The notes under the pieces are model-generated. The model was given only the letters and a program-made list of their open reading frames with translations, ran no database searches and was not told where the DNA came from. Of a DNA stretch of 64,000 nt, positions 53,691 through 60,966 are shown piece after piece (within the stretch, counting starts at the first letter, position 1; each line of letters begins with the position of its first letter). The stretch comes from Archangium_A sp035910535 (GTDB taxonomy: Bacteria; Myxococcota; Myxococcia; Myxococcales; Myxococcaceae). The position numbers and the translations under genes were made by a program. The stretch spans positions 1 through 64,000 of the forward strand of contig JAMHXF010000057.1 in NCBI GenBank assembly GCA_035910535.1. Reading direction: 5' to 3'.

Positions 53691-53707
53691 AACCACACGA
53701 GGTGGTT
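53691..53707. promoter_or_regulatory. Inverted repeat AACCAC-N5-GTGGTT in a divergent intergenic region
   Basis: A perfect 6-5-6 inverted repeat (AACCAC-acgag-GTGGTT) lies 40 bp from the beta-barrel lipoprotein start and 108 bp from the FAD monooxygenase start. Its geometry fits a dimeric repressor site, as often controls FAD monooxygenases. A repeat of this size is expected by chance at a few percent in a region this long, so support is modest. Confidence 0.3.
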
Positions 53708-53814
53708 ACGCACCGAATGCGCTCGAGGCGCGCAACGAAGCCGACATGAATGTCAGCGTCGGGGGATGTAACGACGTGTTGCGACGGCTGACTCGGGTCG
53801 GTACTGAAGACCCC

Positions 53815-55065
53815 ATGAAGGTCGCAGTCATCGGTGGAGGCGTCGGCGGTTTGACGCTTGGCACCGCGCTCCGCAGCGCCAACGTCGACGTCACGGTATT
53901 CGAAGCAAGCCGCACGTCTGACGGTCGTAAGCAGGCAGGTCGTCTGGTCGTCGCCGAAGCGGGCCTGGCGGCGCTCGCGCAGTGCACACCTGCACACCTC
54001 TTCAGCGCCATCACGGCGACGGGCGGCGCGACGAGCCGCGGCCTGTCGGTGCGCGACGAGACGATGCGCCTGCTCAGCCGCACGCCGGTGCCCGCCGACA
54101 TCGGGGCGCAGTTGCTGGCGGTGGATCGCCAGACGCTGCGCGACCTGCTCATCGTGGGGCTCGGAGACCAATACAGAGACGGGAAGACCTTCGTCGGCTA
54201 CCTCCCGCGCCCCGACGGCCGCTACGACGTGCACTTCAGCGACGGCGTGCCCTTCGTGGCCGATGTCGTGGTGGGCGCCGATGGCATCGGGTCGGCCGTG
54301 CGTCGTCTCCGCGCACCGCAGTGGCAGCTCGAGCAGGTCTCGACGGTGACGCTGTGTGGAAGGTTGCCGCTCGGGCCGCTGTCGCTGCTGCCGCGTGAGG
54401 TGCTCAGCGACGACACGGTCGTCGTCGCGCGCGACACCGCGACGATGGTGCTGGCGCCCTTCCAGTTCAAAGACAGCGCGACGGCGACCTTCACACGAGA
54501 GAGCCACGGGCGAACGCTGCCGCAGAACTACCTGCAGTGGACGTACACCGCCCCACGCGCGTCTTTCGAAGACGCCGACGGCCTCACGCAGCTCAAGGGC
54601 CGCGAGTTGCACCTGCTGGCCCGCGCGCGCGCGAAAGACTTCGCGCCCGAGCTGCGCGGCATCATCGAGCAGACGGAGCCCGACTCTGTGTCGCTGCGGC
54701 CGGCCATGCACACCGCAGGCATTCCCGACTGGAAGCCTGAAGCCGTGAGCCTGCTTGGCGACGCGCTGCACCCGTTGCCGGCGACGGCGCCCATCGGGGT
54801 GAACATCACGATTCAAGGCGCGCACCTGCTCGCCACCGAGCTGCTCAAGGCGCGTGAAGGCAAGCCGCTGCTCGAGGCCATCAGCGACGCAGAAAAAGAG
54901 CTGCGCGCGATTTCTGCGAAGGCCATCGAAGACGCGCGGCGCGTTCACGAGATGACGGTGGGCGGCGCCGACTGGCTGCGGCGGCTGCGCGCGCGCTTCG
55001 TGCCGTCGATGGTGAAGTTCGACCTGTGGAAGCGCCGCCGCGCGAACGTCACTTCGAACGTTTGA
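53815..55065 (+). CDS. FAD-dependent monooxygenase (aromatic hydroxylase-like)
   Basis: Starting at MKVAVIGGGVGGLTLG gives 416 residues with the N-terminal dinucleotide-binding GxGxxG. The second FAD motif is DVVVGADGIGSAVRR (DG fingerprint), and the C-terminal ribityl-binding motif reads SLLGDALHPLPATAPIG, with GD present. This is the p-hydroxybenzoate-hydroxylase-type fold, also used in tailoring of secondary metabolites. A GTG- or ATG-initiated extension upstream adds residues before the Rossmann strand and is rejected. The 3' end overlaps the convergent kinase gene by 17 bp. The substrate is unknown. Confidence 0.9.
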   Translation: MKVAVIGGGVGGLTLGTALRSANVDVTVFEASRTSDGRKQAGRLVVAEAGLAALAQCTPAHLFSAITATGGATSRGLSVRDETMRLLSRTPVPADIGAQLLAVDRQTLRDLLIVGLGDQYRDGKTFVGYLPRPDGRYDVHFSDGVPFVADVVVGADGIGSAVRRLRAPQWQLEQVSTVTLCGRLPLGPLSLLPREVLSDDTVVVARDTATMVLAPFQFKDSATATFTRESHGRTLPQNYLQWTYTAPRASFEDADGLTQLKGRELHLLARARAKDFAPELRGIIEQTEPDSVSLRPAMHTAGIPDWKPEAVSLLGDALHPLPATAPIGVNITIQGAHLLATELLKAREGKPLLEAISDAEKELRAISAKAIEDARRVHEMTVGGADWLRRLRARFVPSMVKFDLWKRRRANVTSNV

Positions 55066-56758
55066 TGGCGCGAAGCGCGTCGGCGGCTTCGTCTTGCCCG
55101 CAGTTGCGGCCTTCTTCTTTCGACGACTCCGAGAGCTCGCGGAGCGCGTCGACGTGCGCCGCATCACCCAGCTGACCCAGGCGCTTCGAGGCCGCCGCGC
55201 GCACGTCACACGACTTCGACTGCAGCGAGGCTGCGTAGCGCTCACTCAGGTCGAGGCGCTCGACGCGGCGCTGCGCGTCGAGGTAGCGGAGCGCACCCCA
55301 CTGCCGCGCTGACGAAGGACCCGCAGCGAACGCGCGCAACGTGTCGTCGACCAGCACCGGCGGCAACATCGCCAGCCACTCGTTGACCTCCACGTCGGCT
55401 TCAGCCGCGGCGTAGTTCTCGACGAGCATCTCCAGCGCGGCCGCGCGGGCGGGGAAGAGCGCCTGGTACGGCGTGGCCCGCAGAATCGCGCGCGCGTCTT
55501 CTTCACGACCCAGCTCGTGCAACGCGCCGACCTTCAGGGAGAGCAGCGGAGGCCCCAGGCCCCTGGCGCCCGGCAACGCGGTGTCGATGGTGGTGAGCGC
55601 CTCCGCCGGCTTGCCCGCAGCGAGCTCTGCTTCGGCGCGCTCGACGGGGCTCGGCGGCCACAGCGCCCACGCGGCGGGCACGCACAACGTCAACGCAGCG
55701 GTGATGGCGAGGCTCTGCTTGAAGGGTTTGTCGAGACGACGCGCGAAGCGGCCGACCGACTCGACGCCCTGCAGGCTGCGCGCGGTGACGGACTGCGCGG
55801 TGTCCTTCACCGCCGAGAGCGTCTGCGTGGTGACCGCGTTGAGCACCATGCGCGTCTGCGTCGAGAGCGCGAGCTGCTCGGGCGTCAACATGCCCTTGAG
55901 CGCGGTGACGAGCGCCGCCGCGTCGTCGGGGCGGTTGCCGGGCTTCTTCTCGAGGCACGCCGCGATGAACTTCACCAACGAAGGGAACTCGCGCAGCGTC
56001 GGCGAGACGTCATCGAGCGCGGGCGCGACGTCGCGAACGTGCTGCTCGAGGTACTGCCGCGCCTCGGGCCCTCGAAACGGCAACACGCCGGTGAGCATGC
56101 GGAAGGCGACGACGGCGAAGGAATACACGTCGGTGCGCGTGTCGACCTCGCGCGCCATCGCCTGCTCTGGAGCGACGTACGCGGGCGTGCCCACGGCCTG
56201 CCCCGGCACGCTCAGGAACGGGTCGCTCCCATCGGGCAGCGGCGCCGACGTACCGGGGTCGGTGTCGAGCTCCATCAAGCGCGCGATGCCGAAGTCGAGC
56301 AGCCGCGCCTGCTCACCGCGCGGCCCCATGCCGATGACGATGTTCTGCGGCTTCAGGTCACGGTGAATGATGCCGCGCTGGTGGACCGCGCTCAGGCCCT
56401 CTGCGAGCTGCAGCAACACACGCATCGCGCGCCGAGGCTCGAAGGGGCCGTCTTTGAGCGCCTGCTCCAACGTGAGGCCGTCGGCGAGCTCGAGCACCAG
56501 CACGGTGCCGTCGCGCTTGTTGCTCTCGAAGTCGATGACGCGCACCACGTTGGGGTGGTCGACCGTCGAGAGCAGCTGCGCTTCGCGACGGAAACGCTCG
56601 GCCATTGCGGGCTGCGCCGACAGGTCGCGCTTGAGCACCTTGAGCGCGACGTTGCGCTTGAGCGAGACCTGCTCGGCGAGAAACACCTCCGCCATGCCGC
56701 CTCCGCCGAGGTGGCGGATCAGCTTGAAGCGCCCTCCGAGAACGAGCCGGTCAGACAC
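55049..56758 (-). CDS. Eukaryotic-type Ser/Thr protein kinase with C-terminal helical-repeat region
   Basis: A GTG start gives 569 residues. The kinase domain (about 8-285) is complete: glycine loop HLGGGGMAEVF, Lys40 in VALKVLKRD, catalytic HRDLKPQN (Asp134), DFG (155-157) and VGTPAYVAPEQ. One membrane helix (SLAITAALTLCVPAAWALW) lies at about 350-370. The remaining 200 residues are helical with TPR/HEAT-like spacing (CDVRAAASKRLGQLGDAAHVDALREL) and should face the periplasm. Such kinases are abundant in myxobacteria. No cognate phosphatase or substrate is adjacent. It is divergent from the toxin-antitoxin pair. Confidence 0.95.
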   Translation of the reverse strand: MSDRLVLGGRFKLIRHLGGGGMAEVFLAEQVSLKRNVALKVLKRDLSAQPAMAERFRREAQLLSTVDHPNVVRVIDFESNKRDGTVLVLELADGLTLEQALKDGPFEPRRAMRVLLQLAEGLSAVHQRGIIHRDLKPQNIVIGMGPRGEQARLLDFGIARLMELDTDPGTSAPLPDGSDPFLSVPGQAVGTPAYVAPEQAMAREVDTRTDVYSFAVVAFRMLTGVLPFRGPEARQYLEQHVRDVAPALDDVSPTLREFPSLVKFIAACLEKKPGNRPDDAAALVTALKGMLTPEQLALSTQTRMVLNAVTTQTLSAVKDTAQSVTARSLQGVESVGRFARRLDKPFKQSLAITAALTLCVPAAWALWPPSPVERAEAELAAGKPAEALTTIDTALPGARGLGPPLLSLKVGALHELGREEDARAILRATPYQALFPARAAALEMLVENYAAAEADVEVNEWLAMLPPVLVDDTLRAFAAGPSSARQWGALRYLDAQRRVERLDLSERYAASLQSKSCDVRAAASKRLGQLGDAAHVDALRELSESSKEEGRNCGQDEAADALRAIKRSK

Positions 56759-56808
56759 GGGAGCGGCACCCTACCCGTGATTTTCGGAGACGAGGTTGAC
56801 GCAGTGAT

Positions 56809-56826
56809 GCACTACATATGTAGTGC
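56809..56826. promoter_or_regulatory. Perfect 18-bp palindrome, probable toxin-antitoxin operator
   Basis: GCACTACATATGTAGTGC is its own reverse complement and ends 5 bp upstream of the antitoxin ATG at 56832. It overlaps the region where the ribosome-binding site and possibly the transcription start would lie. Type II antitoxins commonly repress their own operon through such a site. It also sits 51 bp from the divergent kinase start. Confidence 0.65.
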
Positions 56827-56831
56827 GCCGC

Positions 56832-57086
56832 ATGAAGACAGCGCTTCTTCCCGCGACCCGCGTGACACCGGCGCTCAGACGCAAGCTCGAGTCTCTGCTG
56901 GGTGAAGGCGAAACCGTCTCGGCCTTCATCGAGTCTGCTGTGGTTCGGCAAACTGAGCTGCGCGCGGCGCAACGCGCATTCATCGAGCGAGGCCTGGAGG
57001 CTGAACGCGAAGGCGATTGGGTGACACCCGCGCAGGTGTACGCCGCGGTTCGCAAAGCAGCTCCACCTCGGAAGTCGCGCAAGTGA
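56832..57086 (+). CDS. Type II antitoxin
   Basis: The 84-residue protein starts at the ATG of MKTALLPATRVTPALRRKLE. A GTG 9 bp upstream lies inside the palindrome and is rejected. The N-terminal sequence, ending with GETVSAFIESAVVRQTELR, looks like a ribbon-helix-helix DNA-binding domain of the ParD / YlcI-YnfO type. The C-terminal part, RAAQRAFIERGLEAEREGDW, would wrap the toxin. The toxin's GTG overlaps its stop (GTGA). This order and coupling are standard for a ParDE/RelBE module. Confidence 0.82.
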   Translation: MKTALLPATRVTPALRRKLESLLGEGETVSAFIESAVVRQTELRAAQRAFIERGLEAEREGDWVTPAQVYAAVRKAAPPRKSRK

Positions 57087-57394
57087 AGCGATACCGGGTG
57101 CGATTCACCCGGACTGCGCTCGAAGACGTGAGTCGCATCACCGAACATCTCGTGAAGCATGAAGCAGCAGACCCGCTTCTCGGTGAGCGATGTGTCCGCC
57201 GCGGCGTACGGGTACTTGCGCAACTTCCGTTCGTCGGCCGCCCCGCCCAGGGGCTTGCAGAGCTCGACGCGACGCTTCGTGAACTCGTTCTTCCGGCCGG
57301 AGAGAGCGGCTACGTCCTTCTCTATCGCGTGGGCCCCGGCCAACTCGTCAGCGTGCTCGCCGCGCGACACCAGCGCGAAGAGCACTACCACTGA
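57083..57394 (+). CDS. ParE/RelE-superfamily toxin
   Basis: The GTG at 57083 overlaps the antitoxin stop by 4 bp. The 103-residue product has the ParE-like layout: RYRVRFTRTALEDVSRITEHLV (first strand and helices), RCVRRGVRVLAQLPFVGRPAQGL, and a C-terminal sheet ELVLPAGESGYVLLYRVGPGQLVSVLAARHQRE. The R-H-Q-R-E end is the family's conserved terminal arginine region. It would poison gyrase (ParE) or cut ribosome-bound mRNA (RelE); the sequence fits ParE better. It is convergent with the GDPD-like gene with 1 bp between. Confidence 0.85.
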   Translation: MKRYRVRFTRTALEDVSRITEHLVKHEAADPLLGERCVRRGVRVLAQLPFVGRPAQGLAELDATLRELVLPAGESGYVLLYRVGPGQLVSVLAARHQREEHYH

Positions 57395-57395
57395 G

Positions 57396-58196
57396 CTACT
57401 CCGCGAAGACCTGCGCGAGGTCGGCGAGCTTGTCGGTGTTCACGAAGTCGACCCCGGCGGCTCGCGCGGCGCGCCAGTACTCGGGCGTGTCGGGGTTGCT
57501 GAAGATGCGCAGCACCCGCCCGTTGGCGTGAGCGCCGTTCACCAGGTTCTCGAGCTGGCGCTTCTGCGTCACCGGCAAGCTTCCTTGACCGTCCCACTGC
57601 ATGAAGGCCCAGTAATTCACGGCGTACGCGCGCCACTTCCCGTCGGCAGCTGCATCAGTCGCTTTGTAGTCATTGCTGTCACGCGCGAAGGGCCTCGGCG
57701 CCGCGCCATTGACCATCGCCTTCTTGCCGCCGTCGTCTCCGGTCAGGAACACCGTCACGGCGCCCTTCGTCACCACGCCTGAGTCATCGAACGTCGTCAG
57801 CCAGGCGCGCGCAGCGAGTGAAGCCGCGACCGCGTTCTGCAACTGCGCGTTGCCCTGCTTCAAGTCGACCCACAGGTAGAACATCGCGCCGTCGCCGTGC
57901 ACGCTGCCGTTGTTGGCGGCGATGCGCTCCTCGAGCGGCTGCAAATACAGCGCGTCGAGAGAGCCTCTGTACGGCGCGCCTCCGTGTGACACGCCGACGT
58001 CAGCACCGTCGAGCCACACGTCGGCCTCGACGCTTTGAAAGCCCTGGTCGAGCGCGTCGAACAACGGGCGGGCGTGCTCGTAGTCGTTGTGCGCGTGCTT
58101 GAAGACGGTCGCCGGCAGCGGCCCCGCGTCGACGTCAGGGAGGACTGGCGGGCACGCCGAGAGCAGCAGCAGGAGAGCGGGTGAGCTGAATCTCAT
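57396..58196 (-). CDS. GDPD/PI-PLC-like phosphodiesterase lipoprotein
   Basis: The 266-residue protein starts MRFSSPALLLLLSAC, a lipoprotein signal. The core fits the TIM-barrel glycerophosphodiester/phosphatidylinositol phosphodiesterase superfamily: HAHNDYEHARPLFDALDQGF, SVEADVWLDG and VSHGG provide the His and acidic metal ligands. The C-terminal VLRIFSNPDTPEYWRAARAAGVDFVNTDKLAD is the last barrel strands. It is close to the AIM6-like branch. Its start lies 62 bp inside the 3' end of the upstream CapA-family gene. Confidence 0.85.
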   Translation of the reverse strand: MRFSSPALLLLLSACPPVLPDVDAGPLPATVFKHAHNDYEHARPLFDALDQGFQSVEADVWLDGADVGVSHGGAPYRGSLDALYLQPLEERIAANNGSVHGDGAMFYLWVDLKQGNAQLQNAVAASLAARAWLTTFDDSGVVTKGAVTVFLTGDDGGKKAMVNGAAPRPFARDSNDYKATDAAADGKWRAYAVNYWAFMQWDGQGSLPVTQKRQLENLVNGAHANGRVLRIFSNPDTPEYWRAARAAGVDFVNTDKLADLAQVFAE

Positions 58197-59391
58197 GAGG
58201 AGCCTCGAGGGACTTCGTGAAGGCGGCGATGCGTGCGCGCCGCGCGAGCGCGACCTGACGACGCCACTCGAGCAGCTTGCGTTCTTTCTTCGCCGCAGGC
58301 TCGTCGCGCCCGGCGAGCTCGACCAGGCGCTCTTCGATGGCAGTGAGCTGCTCGTCGACCAACGTGGCCTGCACGTTGCGCTTCTTGCCGCGGCCCAGCG
58401 TGTTCTCGGTGCCGATGGCGATGGGCGTCACCTTCTCGAGGCGCACCACGTCTCCGTCTTTCACCAGCTCGAGCTCCAACAGCAGGCCGTCGCGCTTGGT
58501 GCCGTTCACGTCGGCGTAGTCCTGGTTCGAAATCAGGTTGCCGAGCGAGAACGCGACGAGGCCCTTGCCACCCGCGCTGCGCTCGATGAGCTCCACCGGC
58601 TGCAGCACGTGCGGGTGGTGGCCGACGACGGCGAACGCACCCGCGTCGAGCATGGCCTTCGCCAGCTTGCGGTCTTCAGGCGCGGGCTCGAACTTGTACT
58701 CGGCGCCCCAGTGCACGAAGACGATGAGCGCATCGACCTCGGCGGAGCGCGCACGAATCGTCGCGTACAGCTCGTCCATCGTGACGCTGCCGACGATGGG
58801 CTCGTTCGCGTAGTTGAGCACCGGCACGTGCGGCAGCGCGGGGTCTTTCTTGTTGTTGAAGCCGTTCAAGAAGCGCGTGAACGCCAGAATGCCGACACGC
58901 ACGCCGTTCTTCTCGAGCACCAACGGCGCCCATGCGCGCGCGGCGTCGACGTCGGCGCCGGCCGAGAGCAGCTGCGCTTCCTTCAAATACTCGCGCGTGG
59001 AGACGATGCCTTCGCGGTGTTGGTCAAGACAGTGGTTGTTGGCGAACGTGGCGACGTCGACGCCGACCTTCTTGAGCGAGCGCAACAACGCCGGCGGGCC
59101 CGAGAAGATCATGTCGCCGCGCTCGGGCTTCTTGAGCGTGACGATGGGCGTCTCGAGGTTCACCACCGCGAAGTCGGCGTGGTTGAACGCGCTCGCGAGC
59201 GGGCCCAGCACGTGGTCCCAGCCTTCGTTGTTGCCGTCTTCACCGCTGGTCGCGCGCGCGGCGGCCACGCTCTTCACCGGCTCGTGCGGAATCACGTCGC
59301 CCCCGAAGACGAGCGTCACGCGCTGCGGCGACTGCGAGAGCAACGTGAGGGCGAGCAGCGCAGAGACCACGGGCTGATCAGTATGCCGCAT
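58135..59391 (-). CDS. CapA-family (PGA-synthesis-like) metallophosphatase-fold protein
   Basis: The ATG of MRHTDQPVVSALLALTLL gives 418 residues with a signal peptide. CapA signatures are present in order: LVFGGDVIPHEP, NLETPIV, TFANNHCLDQHREGI, LIVFVHWGAEYKFEP and VGHHPHVLQPVE. The family has a calcineurin-like fold and includes the CapA protein of poly-gamma-glutamate capsule systems; no CapB/C genes are here, so a capsule role is not implied. The 3' end runs 62 bp into the GDPD-like gene in another frame, an unusually long overlap for same-strand neighbours. It is divergent from the metal-efflux operon. Confidence 0.88.
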   Translation of the reverse strand: MRHTDQPVVSALLALTLLSQSPQRVTLVFGGDVIPHEPVKSVAAARATSGEDGNNEGWDHVLGPLASAFNHADFAVVNLETPIVTLKKPERGDMIFSGPPALLRSLKKVGVDVATFANNHCLDQHREGIVSTREYLKEAQLLSAGADVDAARAWAPLVLEKNGVRVGILAFTRFLNGFNNKKDPALPHVPVLNYANEPIVGSVTMDELYATIRARSAEVDALIVFVHWGAEYKFEPAPEDRKLAKAMLDAGAFAVVGHHPHVLQPVELIERSAGGKGLVAFSLGNLISNQDYADVNGTKRDGLLLELELVKDGDVVRLEKVTPIAIGTENTLGRGKKRNVQATLVDEQLTAIEERLVELAGRDEPAAKKERKLLEWRRQVALARRARIAAFTKSLEAPHEIQLTRSPAAALGVPASPP

Positions 59392-59428
59392 GCTTGCGCC
59401 GGGCGGATCAGCCGCGTAGGAACGTGGC

Positions 59429-59755
59429 GTGCGCACCACGCGGTCATTCAGAGGCTTGCGGCTCCTGGCCGTGATGCTGCTCTGTTTTTCTGCACCCTCG
59501 GTGCAGGACATCGTGCTCGACACGGTGAGCTTCCTGACCGACGCCGACTGTTGCCTCGACGGCTGCGAAGAATCGCAGACGCCGTGCACCCAGCAGTGCA
59601 TGCACTGTGTGTGTTCCGCGCGCGTGGTCTCGACGACGACGGCCACCCCGTCTCTCGCGCCGCACGCGTCGACGATGATGCGGCTCACCGCGCCACCAGA
59701 GCAGTGCGGCTCGAGCGGTCACCAGCAGCCGCCCTTCAGACCTCCAGTCGCCTGA
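59429..59755 (+). CDS. Small exported Cys-rich protein heading a metal-efflux operon
   Basis: A GTG start with AGGA 9 bp upstream gives 108 residues with a hydrophobic leader (LRLLAVMLLCFSAPSVQ). A Cys cluster follows at about residues 41-62 (DCCLDGCEES ... CTQQCMHCVC), seven Cys and one His within about 20 residues, a likely metal-binding site. The C-terminal half is Thr/Pro/Ser-rich. It is followed 47 bp later by the CzcB-like adaptor. Small Cys-rich proteins in this position may pass metal to the pump; that role is inferred. Confidence 0.6.
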   Translation: MRTTRSFRGLRLLAVMLLCFSAPSVQDIVLDTVSFLTDADCCLDGCEESQTPCTQQCMHCVCSARVVSTTTATPSLAPHASTMMRLTAPPEQCGSSGHQQPPFRPPVA

Positions 59756-59802
59756 CGAGTTCGTCTTCGTTCTCGTCACCCGTTCGACCCGGAGTTCAAT
59801 TC

Positions 59803-60966
59803 ATGTCTGCTTTTCTTCGTGCGGGCGCCTGCGCCTGCGTGTTGTTCGTTGTCGCGTCTTGTCTAAAATCTCCTGAAGTCGAAGCCCCACCAGCCGTCGA
59901 CGCGCATCGCGACGAGGAGGCGCACGACGCGCTCCCCGACCGCGTGACGGCCTCGCCCGAAGTGGTGGAGCGCTCCGGCATCAAGACCACCAGAGTCCGT
60001 CGCGCGCCCTTGCCGGTGACGTTGTCGCTGACCGGCGAGCTGTTGGGCGTACCCGACCGCACCGCGCGCATTTCGTCGACCGTGGCCGGCCGGTTGGAAG
60101 AGGTGCGCTTCAATGAAGGCTCCACGGTGAAGCGCGGCGACGTGCTCGCGTTGGTGCGGGTGCCCGACGTGGGGCGCCTGCGTGGTGCGTTGGCCGCGGC
60201 GACGTCACGGGCCCGCGCGGCGCGCGCGAACGCCGACCGCCTGCGACCGCTGGCGCAGCTCGAGTCGGCCCAGGTGCTGCTCAACGCCGAAGCCGACGCG
60301 CACGCACAAGAAGCCGAAGCCCGGGCACTGACGGAGCAGCTCGCGGCCATGGGCGCCGACAACGGCACCGGCTACGTCGTCAGCCTGCGCGCGCCGATTT
60401 CTGGAGTCGTCGTCGCGCGCACCGCCGTCGCCGGGCAGCCCATCGGCACCGACACTGTGCTGGGCAGCATCGTCGACCTGTCGGAGCTCTGGTTTCTCGC
60501 GCGCGTGTTCGAGAAAGACCTCGCGAAGCTGCACACCGGCGCCAACGCCGAGGTCGAGTTCAACGCGTACCCCAGCGAGCACTTTCACGGCACCGTCGAC
60601 TACGTCAGCCAGCAGCTCGACCCGGTCGCGAGAACGTTGACGGCGAGAATCAGACTTCAGAACGAAGGCACCAGGCTGCGCCTCGGGCTCTTCGGGCGCG
60701 CGCACGTCGACATCGCAGAAGAGCACCCGAGCGCGCCGCAGCTGCTGGTTCCGCGCGACGCGGTCTTCGACATCGACGGCAAGCGCGTGGTCTTCGTCAG
60801 GGCCGCCGACGGTGACTTCGTGCTGCACACCGTGACGCTCGGCGCCGCCGCGATGGACGACGTTCAAGTGCTGGCCGGCGTCAGCGAAGGAGAAGACGTG
60901 GTGAGCAGCGGCGGCTTCACGCTCAAGAGCCTGTTGCTCAAGTCGACGCTCTCGGAGGACGAGTAA
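59803..60966 (+). CDS. CzcB-like periplasmic adaptor lipoprotein of a metal RND system
   Basis: The ATG at 59803, with GGAG 9 bp upstream, gives 387 residues beginning with a lipoprotein signal (lipobox VVASC). A His/Asp/Glu-rich segment (VDAHRDEEAHDALPD) may bind metal. The lipoyl halves (ARISSTVAGRLEEVRFNEGS and VSLRAPISGVVVARTAVAGQ), an Ala-rich coiled-coil hairpin between about 115 and 185, and the beta-barrel (GTVDYVSQQLDPVARTLTARI) follow CzcB order. The stop overlaps the pump ATG by 1 bp (TAATG). There is no outer-membrane-factor gene in the visible part of this operon. Confidence 0.9.
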   Translation: MSAFLRAGACACVLFVVASCLKSPEVEAPPAVDAHRDEEAHDALPDRVTASPEVVERSGIKTTRVRRAPLPVTLSLTGELLGVPDRTARISSTVAGRLEEVRFNEGSTVKRGDVLALVRVPDVGRLRGALAAATSRARAARANADRLRPLAQLESAQVLLNAEADAHAQEAEARALTEQLAAMGADNGTGYVVSLRAPISGVVVARTAVAGQPIGTDTVLGSIVDLSELWFLARVFEKDLAKLHTGANAEVEFNAYPSEHFHGTVDYVSQQLDPVARTLTARIRLQNEGTRLRLGLFGRAHVDIAEEHPSAPQLLVPRDAVFDIDGKRVVFVRAADGDFVLHTVTLGAAAMDDVQVLAGVSEGEDVVSSGGFTLKSLLLKSTLSEDE

